Counted from the first letter of the stretch, positions 1-9,140 are shown. The stretch: DNA of 64,000 nt from Roseiarcus sp963741405 (GCA_963741405.1 CAVUHX010000042.1:62001-126000), one strand, 5' to 3'. The notes: generated by a model not told the origin, from the sequence alone. Program-made: numbers and translations.

Positions 1-340
1 CCTCCGTCGGAGTCGCGACGCCGGGAAGGACGAACAGGCCAACCTTCAGCGCCCGCTCGATCACCGCGGGATCGGCATTGGGCGCGACGACCAGCCTCGC
101 GCCGGCGGCCGCCGCGGACTCGACCGCGCCGGGCATGAGCACAGTCCCCGCGCCGACGAGGACGGCCTCGCCGAAGCGGGCGGCGATGATCTCGATGCTT
201 TTCAGCGGATCGGGCGAGTTCAGCGGGACCTCGATCGCGCCGAAGCCGGCTTCGACGACGGCGGAGGCGATCGCTTCCGCTTCGTCGGGCTTGACGCCCC
301 GGAGGATGGCGATCAGTGGAGCGGGCGCGAGAGGAATCAT
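1..340 (-). CDS. dgoA: 2-dehydro-3-deoxy-6-phosphogalactonate aldolase (3' end outside window)
   Basis: Class I aldolase that splits 2-dehydro-3-deoxy-6-phosphogalactonate into pyruvate and glyceraldehyde-3-phosphate, the last step of the De Ley-Doudoroff galactonate route. Seen: about 113 N-terminal residues beginning MIPLAPAPLIAILRG, then the family IEVPLNSP motif (catalytic Glu) and a GAGTVL motif typical of KDPG/KDPGal aldolases. The Schiff-base lysine would lie beyond base 1. The ATG (338-340) overlaps the dgoK stop by 4 bases, so the two are translationally coupled and dgoA is the downstream gene. The neighbouring kinase makes KDPGal aldolase the better call over the paralogous KDPG aldolase Eda. 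Confidence 0.88.
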   Translation of the reverse strand, partial: MIPLAPAPLIAILRGVKPDEAEAIASAVVEAGFGAIEVPLNSPDPLKSIEIIAARFGEAVLVGAGTVLMPGAVESAAAAGARLVVAPNADPAVIERALKVGLFVLPGVATPTE

Positions 341-1281
341 GACAGCAATCCGGCTTGGCGGGCGAGGACGAAGAGCCCGCGCGCGGCGGCGCCAGGGGGC
401 GCAGCCACGGCCTCCTCGCCCAGAACGGCGAACGCTGCAAGGTAACGCTTCACCAGCGCATTGGCTCCCGCGACGCGCGGAGCCTCGTGCGGAAACAGTC
501 GCCGCGCCTCCGCAATCTCCGCCCCGACGAGGAGGCCGGAGAGATAATCCGCCGCATCGTCTTCGGCGAGGCCGCCGGTCAGCGGCAGGCTGCGGGCGCC
601 GAACAGGGCGCCGAGCAGGCCCGAGCCTTTGTCGCCGCGCGTCGCCGCGGCGCCGCGTTCGACGCCGCGTGCGAAGGCTGTCCCGTCCGGCTTCCCCTTG
701 GCTGAGCGGGCGAAGGCGCCGGCCAGCGTGTGGTCCTTGACGGCGGCGAACAGTTCTCCGGTCACGAAGGTTTTGAAGCGCTCGACGCGGCCCCCTTCGA
801 CGATCGCCCATTTCGAATGCGAGCCGGGCAGAACGACGAGGCGGCCGCCCGCGTCCGCGATTCCCAGGATCTCGACTTCCTCGCCGCGCATGACGTCAGG
901 CTCGCCATCCGCGGGCTCGAAGGACAGGCCGGGCGCGAGTCGAACGACGCGATCGTCCATCCGAACCTCGACGAGACCGGCGGCGATGTCGCGCGGATCG
1001 GCCGGGCATTTCACGTACGGCGCCTCGCGCCAGCCGTGCCGGCTGCCGACCATGCCCGAGGCGATGATCGGCAGATCGTCATGCGTGTCGAGCCATCCGC
1101 CGAGAAGGCGGCGCAGCGTGTCGGGAAAGCGACCCGGCGCGACGGTCGAGACCCCGTCTGCGGTGGCGCGTTCGTCGACGACCGCCCCGTCGCGCGCCAT
1201 CCGATAGGCGCGGAAGCTCGACGAGCCCCAGTCGACGGCGATCAGCGCGGGTGTAGGCGTCGTCACCTGGGCGTCGCTCAC
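337..1281 (-). CDS. dgoK: 2-dehydro-3-deoxygalactonokinase
   Basis: ATP-dependent kinase that phosphorylates 2-dehydro-3-deoxygalactonate to the 6-phosphate, feeding the aldolase encoded immediately downstream. The 314-residue protein has the N-terminal DWGSSSFRAY phosphate-binding stretch of the DgoK family, a conserved SGMVGSRHGW region around residue 75, and the LPGSHSKWA stretch near residue 150. Length fits the family (about 290-310). It overlaps both neighbours by 4 bases (ATGA), placing it in the middle of a three-gene minus-strand operon. Confidence 0.9.
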   Translation of the reverse strand: MSDAQVTTPTPALIAVDWGSSSFRAYRMARDGAVVDERATADGVSTVAPGRFPDTLRRLLGGWLDTHDDLPIIASGMVGSRHGWREAPYVKCPADPRDIAAGLVEVRMDDRVVRLAPGLSFEPADGEPDVMRGEEVEILGIADAGGRLVVLPGSHSKWAIVEGGRVERFKTFVTGELFAAVKDHTLAGAFARSAKGKPDGTAFARGVERGAAATRGDKGSGLLGALFGARSLPLTGGLAEDDAADYLSGLLVGAEIAEARRLFPHEAPRVAGANALVKRYLAAFAVLGEEAVAAPPGAAARGLFVLARQAGLLS

Positions 1282-2225
1282 CTGCCGATGTCGCCTTCGG
1301 CGCGCTTCTTGTGAGCGGCGAGCGCCATCAGCCGGCGGTCGCGCCAGGCCGCGCGCTCGCCAAGCTTGTCGGCAGGCAGCAAGGCGCGGCGTTCAGCTTC
1401 GATTCCGTTCATCGCCGGACCGCTCCAGTCCACGCGCCGCTGGGTCGAAGGAAAGATTTGCGCGTAAATATGCTGGTATCGCGTGGCGTAGTCGCGCACC
1501 CCGCCCGGCGCATTGAGATCGATCGTCTCGAACGGCCCCATGAACGACCAGCGCAAGGCAAGACCGTCGCGCAGCGCGACGTCGACGTCCTCCGTGCTGG
1601 CGAAGCCGTCGGCGACCAGGCGGAAGGCCTCTTCGAGCAGGACGCCCTGCAGCCGGTTGACGATGAACCCGTCGATCTCCCGCTTGAGCGCGATCGGGGC
1701 GTGGCCGGCGGCCTCGAAGAACGACGCCGTGCGACGGACGATGCGGGGGTCGGTCCAGGCCGCGGGCACGATTTCGACCGCCGGAATGAGATACGGCGGG
1801 TTGATCGGATGGGCGACGAGGCAGCGGCCGCGGCCGGCAAGCTGTTCGGTGAAGAGCGACGGCAGTATCGCCGAAGTCGAGCTTGCGAGCACCGCGTCGG
1901 GCTCGGCGACCCGGTCGAGTTCGGCGAACACGCGCCGTTTGATCTCGAGATCCTCAGGGGTGTTCTCCTGGATGTGGCTCGCCCCGTCGAGCGCTTCCTC
2001 GAGCGACTCGGCGCGACGCATGCGGGCGCGGACGCTGAGCGCCGCCTCGCCATTCAGGAGACCGTTCGCGTCGAGTTCGGGCAATGCCTTGTTGACGAAG
2101 GCGAGCGCCTCGTCGATCGCCTCGGCCCGCTCGTCCCAGATCGAAACCTCGTGGCCGGCGCGGGCGAAGCTGATCGCCCAGGCGCGTCCGACCAGCCCCA
2201 GTCCGACGAGAGCGATCTTGCTCAT
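1278..2225 (-). CDS. 3-hydroxyacyl-CoA dehydrogenase-family oxidoreductase (L-gulonate 3-dehydrogenase-like)
   Basis: NAD-dependent dehydrogenase of the 3-hydroxyacyl-CoA dehydrogenase superfamily, 315 residues. Seen: N-terminal Rossmann motif GLGLVGRAWA, the SSTSAILPS segment, HPINPPYLIP with the catalytic His, and REIDGFIVNRLQ before the helical C-terminal domain. This pattern matches the lambda-crystallin/L-gulonate 3-dehydrogenase and carnitine dehydrogenase branch rather than fatty-acid enzymes. The open frame extends upstream to 2588, but the Rossmann fold begins right after the ATG at 2223-2225, so that start is chosen. It is first in an operon with dgoK and dgoA, suggesting oxidation of a sugar acid; the true substrate cannot be read from sequence. 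Confidence 0.8.
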   Translation of the reverse strand: MSKIALVGLGLVGRAWAISFARAGHEVSIWDERAEAIDEALAFVNKALPELDANGLLNGEAALSVRARMRRAESLEEALDGASHIQENTPEDLEIKRRVFAELDRVAEPDAVLASSTSAILPSLFTEQLAGRGRCLVAHPINPPYLIPAVEIVPAAWTDPRIVRRTASFFEAAGHAPIALKREIDGFIVNRLQGVLLEEAFRLVADGFASTEDVDVALRDGLALRWSFMGPFETIDLNAPGGVRDYATRYQHIYAQIFPSTQRRVDWSGPAMNGIEAERRALLPADKLGERAAWRDRRLMALAAHKKRAEGDIGR

Positions 2226-2439
2226 ACGCGTTCTCCCGTCCTGGGACCTCCCCGACTTTCGCAATTCGTAGCAGGCTCGCGGCTCCCAAGCCAAGCTGTT
2301 CGAGCGGCGAGGGGACGAGTTGAGCGGAGTTGAGCCGAAACCTTCTCGGCCGGACGCCGGGGCGGCGGGATCAGCTTTCATACTTGGGACCGGGAGCGGC
2401 GATTTGGCCGGCTCGCGCGCCCGCGTTATCATTGGCGCC

Positions 2440-3645
2440 ATGATCGAGGCAGAGCTTCCGAAGCTGGCGAGCTGGCTCGCAAAGGTCGGATTGGAAGGAC
2501 AGGCGGAGACCGCGCTTCTCGAGGGCTTTTGCCAGCGCGCCCTCGCCGCGGGGATTCCGCTCGCGCGCGCGATAGCGTTCATGGACACGCTTCATCCCAT
2601 CCACGAGGGGCGGGCTTTCCGATGGGAACGCGAGAAGCCGGAAACGACGGTCACGGAATACGGACGGACCACGGAGGGGGAGGCGGCCGAGCGCTGGCGC
2701 ACCAACCCGTACTTCCGCATGCTGCAGGACGGGGAACCCCTGAGGCGATGGCGGATCAAGGCCGAAGGCGACCTCGAGTTCCCGGTCTTTTCCGAATACC
2801 GCGAGGCCTCCGTCACCGATTTCGTCGCGGTCATCAACCGCTTCGCGGCCGACGGGGTGATCGGCGAGATGGACTGCTTCTACGCCGGCTGGATGACCGA
2901 TAGCCCCGGGGGGTTTTCCGACGAAGACATCTCGGCCCTGGAGCGCCTGACGCCGTTCCTCGGCCTCGGAATCAAGTCCGCTTCCCTCGCCCGCATCGCC
3001 GAGACGCTGGTCGAGACCTATCTCGGACGTGACGCCGGGCGGCGGGTGCTGCACGGCCACATCGCACGCGGCGTGGCGGACCGGATCAAGACCGTCCTGT
3101 GGTTCAGCGACCTGCGCAACTATACCCGCATCTCCGACAGCGCGGAGCCGGAGCAGATCATCCCACTGCTCAACGACTATGCGGATGCGGTCGTCACCGC
3201 CATCCATCGGAATTCGGGCGACGTCCTGAAGCTGATCGGCGACGGCGTGCTGGCGATCTTCCCCGCCGAAGACCGCGCCCGCGCCTGCGCCGCGGCGCTC
3301 GACGCCGCTAGGCAAGCGCGCGAGGCGGTCGCAACGCTGAATACGCGCCGTTCGGCCGAGGGCTTGCCGGTTACGGACATGTATCTCGGCCTCCATCTCG
3401 GCGTGGTGTTCTACGGCAATATCGGCAGCAAGGAGCGGCTCGATTTCACCGTCGTCGGGCCGGCGGTCAACGAAGTCGCCCGGATCGCCGCGATGTGTCG
3501 CTCGGTCGACCAGCCGATCCTCATCTCGTCGGCCTTCGCGTCTTCGGTCGCCCCGGAGCGGCGCCGCTTCTCCTCGGTCGGCCGCTATGCCCTGCGCGGC
3601 GTAGGAGCGCCGCAGGACCTCTTCACGCTCGATACGGGGTTCTAG
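2440..3645 (+). CDS. Class III adenylate/guanylate cyclase
   Basis: Nucleotide cyclase of 401 residues making a cyclic nucleotide from ATP or GTP. The C-terminal catalytic domain (about residues 200-390) carries WFSDLRNYT, whose Asp is the first metal ligand, then LIGDGVLAIFP with the second Asp, and FTVVGPAVNEVARI. The N-terminal half (about 190 residues) has no recognised sensor motif and no membrane segment, so the enzyme looks cytosolic. An in-frame ATG exists at 2320, but the next 40 residues are low-complexity; the ATG at 2440 begins the compact protein and is preferred. It is divergent from the gulonate dehydrogenase-like gene. Confidence 0.85.
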   Translation: MIEAELPKLASWLAKVGLEGQAETALLEGFCQRALAAGIPLARAIAFMDTLHPIHEGRAFRWEREKPETTVTEYGRTTEGEAAERWRTNPYFRMLQDGEPLRRWRIKAEGDLEFPVFSEYREASVTDFVAVINRFAADGVIGEMDCFYAGWMTDSPGGFSDEDISALERLTPFLGLGIKSASLARIAETLVETYLGRDAGRRVLHGHIARGVADRIKTVLWFSDLRNYTRISDSAEPEQIIPLLNDYADAVVTAIHRNSGDVLKLIGDGVLAIFPAEDRARACAAALDAARQAREAVATLNTRRSAEGLPVTDMYLGLHLGVVFYGNIGSKERLDFTVVGPAVNEVARIAAMCRSVDQPILISSAFASSVAPERRRFSSVGRYALRGVGAPQDLFTLDTGF

Positions 3646-3650
3646 ACGCG

Positions 3651-3668
3651 CCCCTCCCTCTGGAGGGG
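3651..3668 (+). terminator. GC-rich hairpin after cyclase gene
   Basis: CCCCTCC, loop CTCT, GGAGGGG starts 5 bases after the cyclase stop codon. A perfect 7-base-pair stem fits a terminator, but no T-run follows, so it may instead stabilise the mRNA 3' end. Confidence 0.5.
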
Positions 3669-3669
3669 A

Positions 3670-3774
3670 GGCCAGCCGGTCGAGCTCGCGCCGATCTATG
3701 TCCGCCTCGCTCGCGAGGACGCGAGCTTCGCCACCGGACAGGTCTGCGGGGCGTCGGGAGGAACGGGGCAGCCT
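3670..3774 (+). pseudogene. C-terminal remnant of a short-chain dehydrogenase/reductase
   Basis: In the frame starting at 3670 the DNA reads GQPVELAPIYVRLAREDASF, then ATGQVCGASGGTGQP. This is the characteristic end of YghA-like NAD(P)-dependent short-chain dehydrogenases (AELAPxYVxLAS...TGQVYGxTGG). There is no stop in register and no upstream catalytic YxxxK part; the frame runs directly out of the terminator-like hairpin. It looks like the leftover of a deletion between the cyclase and the ABC exporter. Family identification rests on recalled motif similarity. Confidence 0.6.
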
Positions 3775-3920
3775 CGAGGCGCAGGCCCGATTCGACGGAC
3801 TATTGTCGCGGACGGTCCTGCCGGAGACTCCGGCAAGGTGCAGCGGATCGCTTCAAGGCGCCTCGCCAAGCGGGTCGATCGCCTTGACGCGGTGCTTGGG
3901 GGGTCGGATACGAGCGGCCG

Positions 3921-4676
3921 ATGTCCTCGCCCTTGCCCCCCGTCCTCGCCGTCGAGCGCCTCGCCAAGTCCTTCGGGACGCTGAAGGCGGTGGAGGGTGT
4001 CTCGTTTCACGTCTCGCCCGGCGAGATCGTGGGATTGCTCGGCCCCAATGGCGCCGGCAAGACAACGACGATCAACATGATCCTCGGCGTGCTCGAGCCG
4101 ACGGCGGGGCGGATCGTCATCCAGGGCGTCGATCTCGGCAGGGATCGCAGCAGGGCGCTGGCAGGCACCAACTTCGCCGCGGTTTACGCGCCGCTGCCGG
4201 GCAACCTGACGGTCGAACAGAATTTGCGCGTCTTCGGCATGATCTACGACGTCGAGCGCCTCGATGAACGGATCGACAAGTTGCTGGCGATCTACGACCT
4301 GGCGAAGTATCGCCGGACCAAGGCGGGCGTGCTGTCGTCGGGCGAGCAGACGCGGCTCAGCCTCGCCAAGGCGATGCTGAACCGCCCGCAGCTCCTGCTT
4401 CTCGACGAGCCGACGGCGTCGATCGATCCGTCGGCTGCGCGCGACATCCGCGCCGGCATCTCCAAGATCGTCGACAGCGGTCATTGCGGGGTGCTCTGGA
4501 CGAGCCACAACATGGTCGAGGTCGAGGCGGTCTGCGACCGGGTGCTGTTTCTCTCGCACGGGAAGATCGTCCTCGAAGGCGATCCGAAGACGCTGCCGCG
4601 TGACCATGGCGCCGAATCGCTCGACGATCTGTTCGTCGCCGTCGCGCACGAGGCGCTCGCAGGAGCGGGACGATGA
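3921..4676 (+). CDS. ABC exporter ATP-binding protein
   Basis: ATPase subunit, 251 residues, of an ABC-2-type exporter. Seen: Walker A GPNGAGKT (about residue 40), signature LSSGEQ, a variant of LSGGQ with Ser in the third position and Glu for Gln, Walker B LLLLDEP, and the switch His in WTSHN. It energises the membrane subunit encoded directly downstream (4-base ATGA overlap). The substrate cannot be inferred; CcmA/NodI/DrrA-type exporters share this arrangement. Confidence 0.88.
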   Translation: MSSPLPPVLAVERLAKSFGTLKAVEGVSFHVSPGEIVGLLGPNGAGKTTTINMILGVLEPTAGRIVIQGVDLGRDRSRALAGTNFAAVYAPLPGNLTVEQNLRVFGMIYDVERLDERIDKLLAIYDLAKYRRTKAGVLSSGEQTRLSLAKAMLNRPQLLLLDEPTASIDPSAARDIRAGISKIVDSGHCGVLWTSHNMVEVEAVCDRVLFLSHGKIVLEGDPKTLPRDHGAESLDDLFVAVAHEALAGAGR

Positions 4677-5476
4677 ACCGCTCGCGCGTCGCTGCAATCG
4701 TCCTCAGGATTTTCTACCTCTATCGCGGCAGTCCGCAGCGGGTCTTTCCGATCTTCATTTGGGTCGCGGTCGACATTCTGCTGTGGGGCTTCCTGACCCG
4801 CTATCTCAATTCGATCTCGCGCGCCGAGGTCAATTTCGTCCCCGCGCTGCTCGGCGCCGTGCTGCTCTGGGACTTTCTCACCCGCGTCATGCAGGGCGTG
4901 ACCATGGCCTTCTTCGAGGATGTCTGGACGCGCAACTTCCTCAATATCTTCGCCACCCCGCTGCGCACTTCCGAGTATCTCGCCGGGCTCATCATCGTCG
5001 CCGTCGCCACGAGTTTGCTCAGCCTCGTCGTCATGGTGATTTTCGCCGGCCTGGCCTTCGGCCTCTCGTTCCTGGCTTACGGCGTGGCGCTCGCGCCGTT
5101 TCTCGCCGTGCTGTTTCTGACCGGGATCGCCTTCGGCGTCGCCGCCGCGTCGATCGTGCTGCGCCTCGGGCCGGCTTCGGAATGGCTGATCTGGCCGATC
5201 CCGATGATCGTCTCGCCCTTCGCCGGCGTCTTCTATCCGGTGTCCGTCCTGCCGGGTTGGATGCAGGCGATCGCGGCGCTTCTGCCGCCGTCCTACGTGT
5301 TCGAGGGCATGCGCGCGGTCGTCAAAGGCGAACCTGCGCCGTGGGGCGGGCTTGCGCTCGGGGGCGCGCTGGCGGTCGTCTACCTCGTTCTGGCCTGCCT
5401 CGTGTTCATGGCCGTGTATCGCGTCGCCATCCGCAGCGGCCTCATTGCCCGCTACAGCGCCGAGACAGTAAGCTGA
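4673..5476 (+). CDS. ABC-2 type transporter permease
   Basis: Membrane subunit of 267 residues with about six hydrophobic segments typical of ABC-2 permeases, for example IFIWVAVDILLWGF, the long stretch around residues 100-170, and IPMIVSPFAGVFYPV near residue 185. The last matches the family signature where the loop reads FYPVSVLPGWMQ. It partners the overlapping ATPase gene upstream. The stop lies about 75 bases from the convergent amine oxidase stop. Confidence 0.85.
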   Translation: MNRSRVAAIVLRIFYLYRGSPQRVFPIFIWVAVDILLWGFLTRYLNSISRAEVNFVPALLGAVLLWDFLTRVMQGVTMAFFEDVWTRNFLNIFATPLRTSEYLAGLIIVAVATSLLSLVVMVIFAGLAFGLSFLAYGVALAPFLAVLFLTGIAFGVAAASIVLRLGPASEWLIWPIPMIVSPFAGVFYPVSVLPGWMQAIAALLPPSYVFEGMRAVVKGEPAPWGGLALGGALAVVYLVLACLVFMAVYRVAIRSGLIARYSAETVS

Positions 5477-5551
5477 CGACCTGAGAGTGATTGGTGGCTG
5501 GCTTCCTGCGCGACGGGACGCGCTGGAATTACTTCATCGCCACATCCAGCG

Positions 5552-7159
5552 TCATCCGCGCAGCTGTGCGAGAATCTCCCGCGCCGCACGCGCGCCTTCG
5601 GTCGCGCCGCCTTCCATATAGCCCTGGTACTCCAGCGAGGTGTGCTCCCCGGCGAAGAACACGTTGCCTTGCCGCACCCTTTCGTAGCCGGCGAAGGCGG
5701 TGTACTGCCCCACCCTCCAGTAGGAATAGGATGCGCCAAGGTTCGGATCGAGCGCTGGCAGCGAGCTGGCGGCCCGGCCGTTCCACTTCGCGGTTCCTCC
5801 GGGAAACACTCTTTCGAGACCGCGCAGAAAGGCTTTCGCGTCTTCCTGCACCTCCGGCGCGGCGGCGGTCGCAAAAGCCGTTTTCGTCGCCTTGGCCGCG
5901 GTCACGCCGCCGCCCGTATAGTTGTTGAGGATCCCAGCCGCGCCGAGCTGCCGCCGGCTGACCTCCCATGTGTTCTGATAGCCCTCGTCGGTGTAGGACA
6001 GGCCGTTGCCGCGCCCCGGCCAGGGGCCCGGCTCGCGCCAGTAGCGCGAGGAAAACTGTAGCTGAAGCTTGCCGTTCTGACCGCGTCCCAGTTCTTGGAT
6101 CGCCGTGTTCTTGCGCGCGTCGAAGCCGGCGCCGCTGAAGTCGATATGGCGCAGCACGGCGAAGGGAATGCTCAAGACGACGAGATCGACTACGACCGGT
6201 GCGGCGCCGCCGAAAGCAAGGGCATAGGTCCCGTCGCCTTGCCGGGCGATGGAGGTCAGACGCATTCCGAGCTGGACGGGGTTTCGAAGCCGCTTGGCGA
6301 TCCGCGCCGGCAACTGCTGGTTGCCGCCGCGAATGTGATAGCGCTCGTCGGAGGCCCCGAAGGCGTCGAACGCGTTTCCGGCCTCGGACTGTTTATTGCC
6401 GCCGAGCAGATAGATGACGTTCAACGCGCTTTGATCTGTGGTGTCGGCTCCGTACTCGATCGCATAGGCCACGTCGAGGAGGGCGCCAATCGGCGATTTC
6501 CGGCCGCCTGCGACGCGACTGTCGATCCATTCGGCGACCGACATCCGATCGAGCGCCTGCCCCGCGGGGGTGAATTTGTCATAGGTGGTGGTCTCACCCG
6601 CCGCGTCGACATCTCTGGCCAGCGCCGGATGGACGTCGCTGCGCCAGTCCTCGTAGGCCTGCTCCACGGTGTAGTAGCGCCCGAAGAATCGGTAAGTGTC
6701 CCGCAGCATCGGGGGGCCGAGTAGATCATTCAGGGGGAGACCGAACCGTTTGGCGAGGCCGATGATCGTCGCATGGCTGGAGTCGATCAGCTCCCCGCAC
6801 CATTCGGTCACCTGGCCGTCCGCCCAGATGGAGGTGCTGGAGAACATCCTTCCGCCGATCCGGCTGGACGCCTCGTACACCGTGCTCGCGACCCCGGCGT
6901 CCTGCAAAGTCAGCGCGGCATTCAGTCCGGCGATCCCCGCGCCGACGATGGCGATGCGGGGCGTTGCGGCCGCCGCCAGCGGCGCCTCGGTGAGCGCGAG
7001 GCTCGTCGCGAGCGCGGCGGAGCCGGCTACGAACTGGCGGCGGGATAGGGCGGCCTCCCGCGTAGCCAGCAATTCGGCGACGGAAACGCCGATCGCTTCG
7101 GATCGGCGAGTTTCAGCCGACAGGGAGTTGAGGAATCGCATCAACGGCGTGTGAGCCAC
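5552..7159 (-). CDS. Flavin monoamine oxidase family protein (Tat-exported)
   Basis: FAD-dependent amine oxidase of 535 residues, probably acting in the periplasm. Residues 39-65 contain an SRRQFVAG twin-arginine motif followed by a hydrophobic, Ala-rich stretch ending LAAAATP, i.e. a Tat signal. The FAD site begins directly after it: IVGAGIAGLNAA. The C-terminal FAD contact VFFAGEHTS and the subsequent YMEGGATEGARAA helix are canonical for MAO/LAO enzymes. The amine or amino-acid substrate cannot be predicted. It is transcribed alone, converging on the ABC exporter. Confidence 0.85.
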   Translation of the reverse strand: MAHTPLMRFLNSLSAETRRSEAIGVSVAELLATREAALSRRQFVAGSAALATSLALTEAPLAAAATPRIAIVGAGIAGLNAALTLQDAGVASTVYEASSRIGGRMFSSTSIWADGQVTEWCGELIDSSHATIIGLAKRFGLPLNDLLGPPMLRDTYRFFGRYYTVEQAYEDWRSDVHPALARDVDAAGETTTYDKFTPAGQALDRMSVAEWIDSRVAGGRKSPIGALLDVAYAIEYGADTTDQSALNVIYLLGGNKQSEAGNAFDAFGASDERYHIRGGNQQLPARIAKRLRNPVQLGMRLTSIARQGDGTYALAFGGAAPVVVDLVVLSIPFAVLRHIDFSGAGFDARKNTAIQELGRGQNGKLQLQFSSRYWREPGPWPGRGNGLSYTDEGYQNTWEVSRRQLGAAGILNNYTGGGVTAAKATKTAFATAAAPEVQEDAKAFLRGLERVFPGGTAKWNGRAASSLPALDPNLGASYSYWRVGQYTAFAGYERVRQGNVFFAGEHTSLEYQGYMEGGATEGARAAREILAQLRG

Positions 7160-7787
7160 GGGCGCAATCTCCTCTTCGAGGCGCTTTGTCGCTTGATGAC
7201 TTCAAGTTAGACAAGAGTTGGGCGCAGGTCCACGGCGGTTCCGAGCGTTCGCGGGGAGATCGCGAGGCATGAAGGCGGGCATCCGTTTGGCGGCGCCTGT
7301 GATTCACTCGCCTTCTCGTAATGATAGAAGCAGGAGAAGACGTGCGCGAACAGCATGGATGGGCGCCGTAGTGCGGTCTCGCTCTCGGGGGAGCCGGGTC
7401 CGGGCGGATCTCGGCGACGGTCGCGGCCCGCGGAGTGAACGCTCACGCCGACAACGGCATCAAGGGGGCCCGTCCGCGCGGCGAGTTCGGCGTCGCGCGA
7501 CGACCGTTTGCAATCTCCGCGAAGGGGCGTCCAAACCGCTCGGATACGACATCGCGCGGCGAGCAGGTCTTGAGCCCTAAATCTTGCCCAGCCCGGAAGC
7601 CCGCCCGCTTCGTCCGTCGTCGCTCATGCTTGTCCGGACTTCAGGGCGCGTTTCAGTGTCGTTTCTAGAGGGCGATCAAACGGAATGGCGTCGGAACACT
7701 TGCGCAGGAAGCGCCAGATGGGCAGAGTGCGGCCGGATTCGGGCTGGGTGGAACCCTGAGCCCAGGGCTTAAGCGCGGGGCGCGAGT
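7160..7787. other. Intergenic region, no recognisable gene
   Basis: About 630 bases between the amine oxidase and the small lipoprotein gene. Several open frames cross it on both strands, but all are Arg/Pro/Ser-rich and show no family motif, start-site signal or periodicity. It presumably holds the divergent promoters of the two flanking genes; I see no clear operator or RNA gene. Confidence 0.4.
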
Positions 7788-8024
7788 ATGCGAATTCTTG
7801 GCCTGATCGGCATTCTGCTGGCGTTGTCCGGTTGCGCCAACGAGCGGTCCATAGCCTTCATTTATTATCCGAACCATCCGGGCAACGACTTTCCTCGGCC
7901 GTATCAATTCGCCGCCGAAGCGCAGGCCGAATGCTCGAAATACGGGCTGGTCGCCGTCCACGACTGGGAAAGCTATACCGACTTCCAGCGGGTGCGCTCC
8001 TTCTGGAGATGCGTGCCGCGCTAA
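7788..8024 (+). CDS. Small predicted lipoprotein
   Basis: A 78-residue protein beginning with a lipoprotein signal peptide: MRILGLIGILLALSGCAN, where LSGC is the lipobox and the Cys would be lipidated after signal peptidase II cleavage. The mature part has two further Cys (in AECSKYG and FWRCVPR) that could form a disulfide. No family was recognised. It has its own start context and is flanked downstream by a repeat, so it is probably monocistronic. Confidence 0.7.
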   Translation: MRILGLIGILLALSGCANERSIAFIYYPNHPGNDFPRPYQFAAEAQAECSKYGLVAVHDWESYTDFQRVRSFWRCVPR

Positions 8025-8031
8025 GCCGAGC

Positions 8032-8160
8032 GCCCCGCCCCTTGCCCCGCTTGCGGGAGGGGGCCGGGGTGAGGGGCGGGGCGGACTCTTCAGGAGAGGG
8101 CGGCGGGCGGGCGCCCCTCATCCGGCGGGCTGGCGCCCGCCACCTTGTCCCCGGAAGCGG
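8032..8160. repeat. GC-rich palindromic intergenic repeats
   Basis: Two adjoining inverted-repeat blocks fill the gap between the lipoprotein and TonB-like genes. The first is bounded by GCCCCGCCCC (8032-8041) and GGGGCGGGGC (8073-8082). The second contains CCCTCATCC, GGCGCCCGCC and TCCCCGGAAGCGGGGA. Such text is abundant between Rhizobiales genes. The convergent gene ends suggest it also serves as a transcription terminator. Confidence 0.6.
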
Positions 8161-8186
8161 GGAGAAGGGACCGCCCAACCCGACAA

Positions 8187-9140
8187 TCACCTCCCGTAGA
8201 CTAGCCGCATGGATCTTGACTGCCAGCCCGGCGGAGCGGGATAGGGCGCGGCCTCGGCGATGGCAGACATGACTGCCATGTCGAGGTTCGGAGACCCGCT
8301 CGAGCTCATGAGCCTGCGCTGAACCAGATTGCCGGATTCATCGACGGTGAACACGATCGCGCCGCCGTGCGCGGCTGAACCGATGTCCCGCGGCTTCCGG
8401 AGGTGCGACCGTATCATACCGTATATGATCGTGAAATACCTCGTATCGGCGGTGCCCCCGACAACCGGAGATTCCATTGCCGCGTGGGCGAACTGATACT
8501 GCGGCAGCTCGTCGGCCGTCGGCAGGGGAACGCCCGCCGGCGCCTGCGCAGGCGGCGCCGGCGGCGGAGCGGGCTTGGGTTCGACAGCCTCGGCGGGAGG
8601 CGCCGCGTCGGCCTCGGCCGGCGCAGGGGAGGGTGCGGCTGGCTGTTCAGCCTCCGGAACCGGCTTCGTCTCCGGCGGCGGCGGCAACTCTGCCTTCTTT
8701 TCCTCAGCGGCGGGCGGTTGCTCGGATTGCTGGGGCGCCCCGACGGTCTGCGGAGGCTCCTGCCTGGCGGCGGGCGCCGTCGTCTTCTGGTCAGGGGAGT
8801 CGCGGTTCGCCTTTTCCTGCGTTGCGGCGCTCGGAGCATCGTAGGCGGGCCGGTCGTCCTCGGGTTGAGGCGGGGGTTTTGGCTTCTCCTCCGGTTTAGG
8901 CGGGGGCGGTGGCGGAGGGGGAGGCTCCACCACGACCTCGACCGGAATTTCCTGCACCGGCGACGCGGGAGCGGGCGACAGCCAATAGGAAACCAGAAGA
9001 CCGATCGGAATCAGCAAATGAAGCGACGCCGCGGCCACGACGGCGAGGGCCAAGCCTCTCCGTTCCGCGGCGCTTGGCGACGTCGGCGCAACAATATGAT
9101 CGAGCGCGTCGGCGCTTATGGAGGCGTCGGACAACGACAT
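8187..9140 (-). CDS. TonB-like energy transducer
   Basis: Inner-membrane anchored protein of about 317 residues that would couple proton-motive force to outer-membrane receptors. Order of parts: a short cytosolic N-terminus, one transmembrane segment (about residues 30-50, VVAAASLHLLIPIGLLVSYW), a long Pro/Glu/Lys/Ala-rich periplasmic spacer with a run of nine prolines, and a C-terminal TonB/TolA-like domain (GGAIVFTVDESGNLVQ...SGSPNLD...APYPAPP). The open frame reaches a further ATG at 9185; neither start has a good ribosome site, and I prefer the inner ATG at 9140. No exbBD is adjacent. TolA is the main alternative. Confidence 0.75.
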   Translation of the reverse strand: MSLSDASISADALDHIVAPTSPSAAERRGLALAVVAAASLHLLIPIGLLVSYWLSPAPASPVQEIPVEVVVEPPPPPPPPPKPEEKPKPPPQPEDDRPAYDAPSAATQEKANRDSPDQKTTAPAARQEPPQTVGAPQQSEQPPAAEEKKAELPPPPETKPVPEAEQPAAPSPAPAEADAAPPAEAVEPKPAPPPAPPAQAPAGVPLPTADELPQYQFAHAAMESPVVGGTADTRYFTIIYGMIRSHLRKPRDIGSAAHGGAIVFTVDESGNLVQRRLMSSSGSPNLDMAVMSAIAEAAPYPAPPGWQSRSMRLVYGR

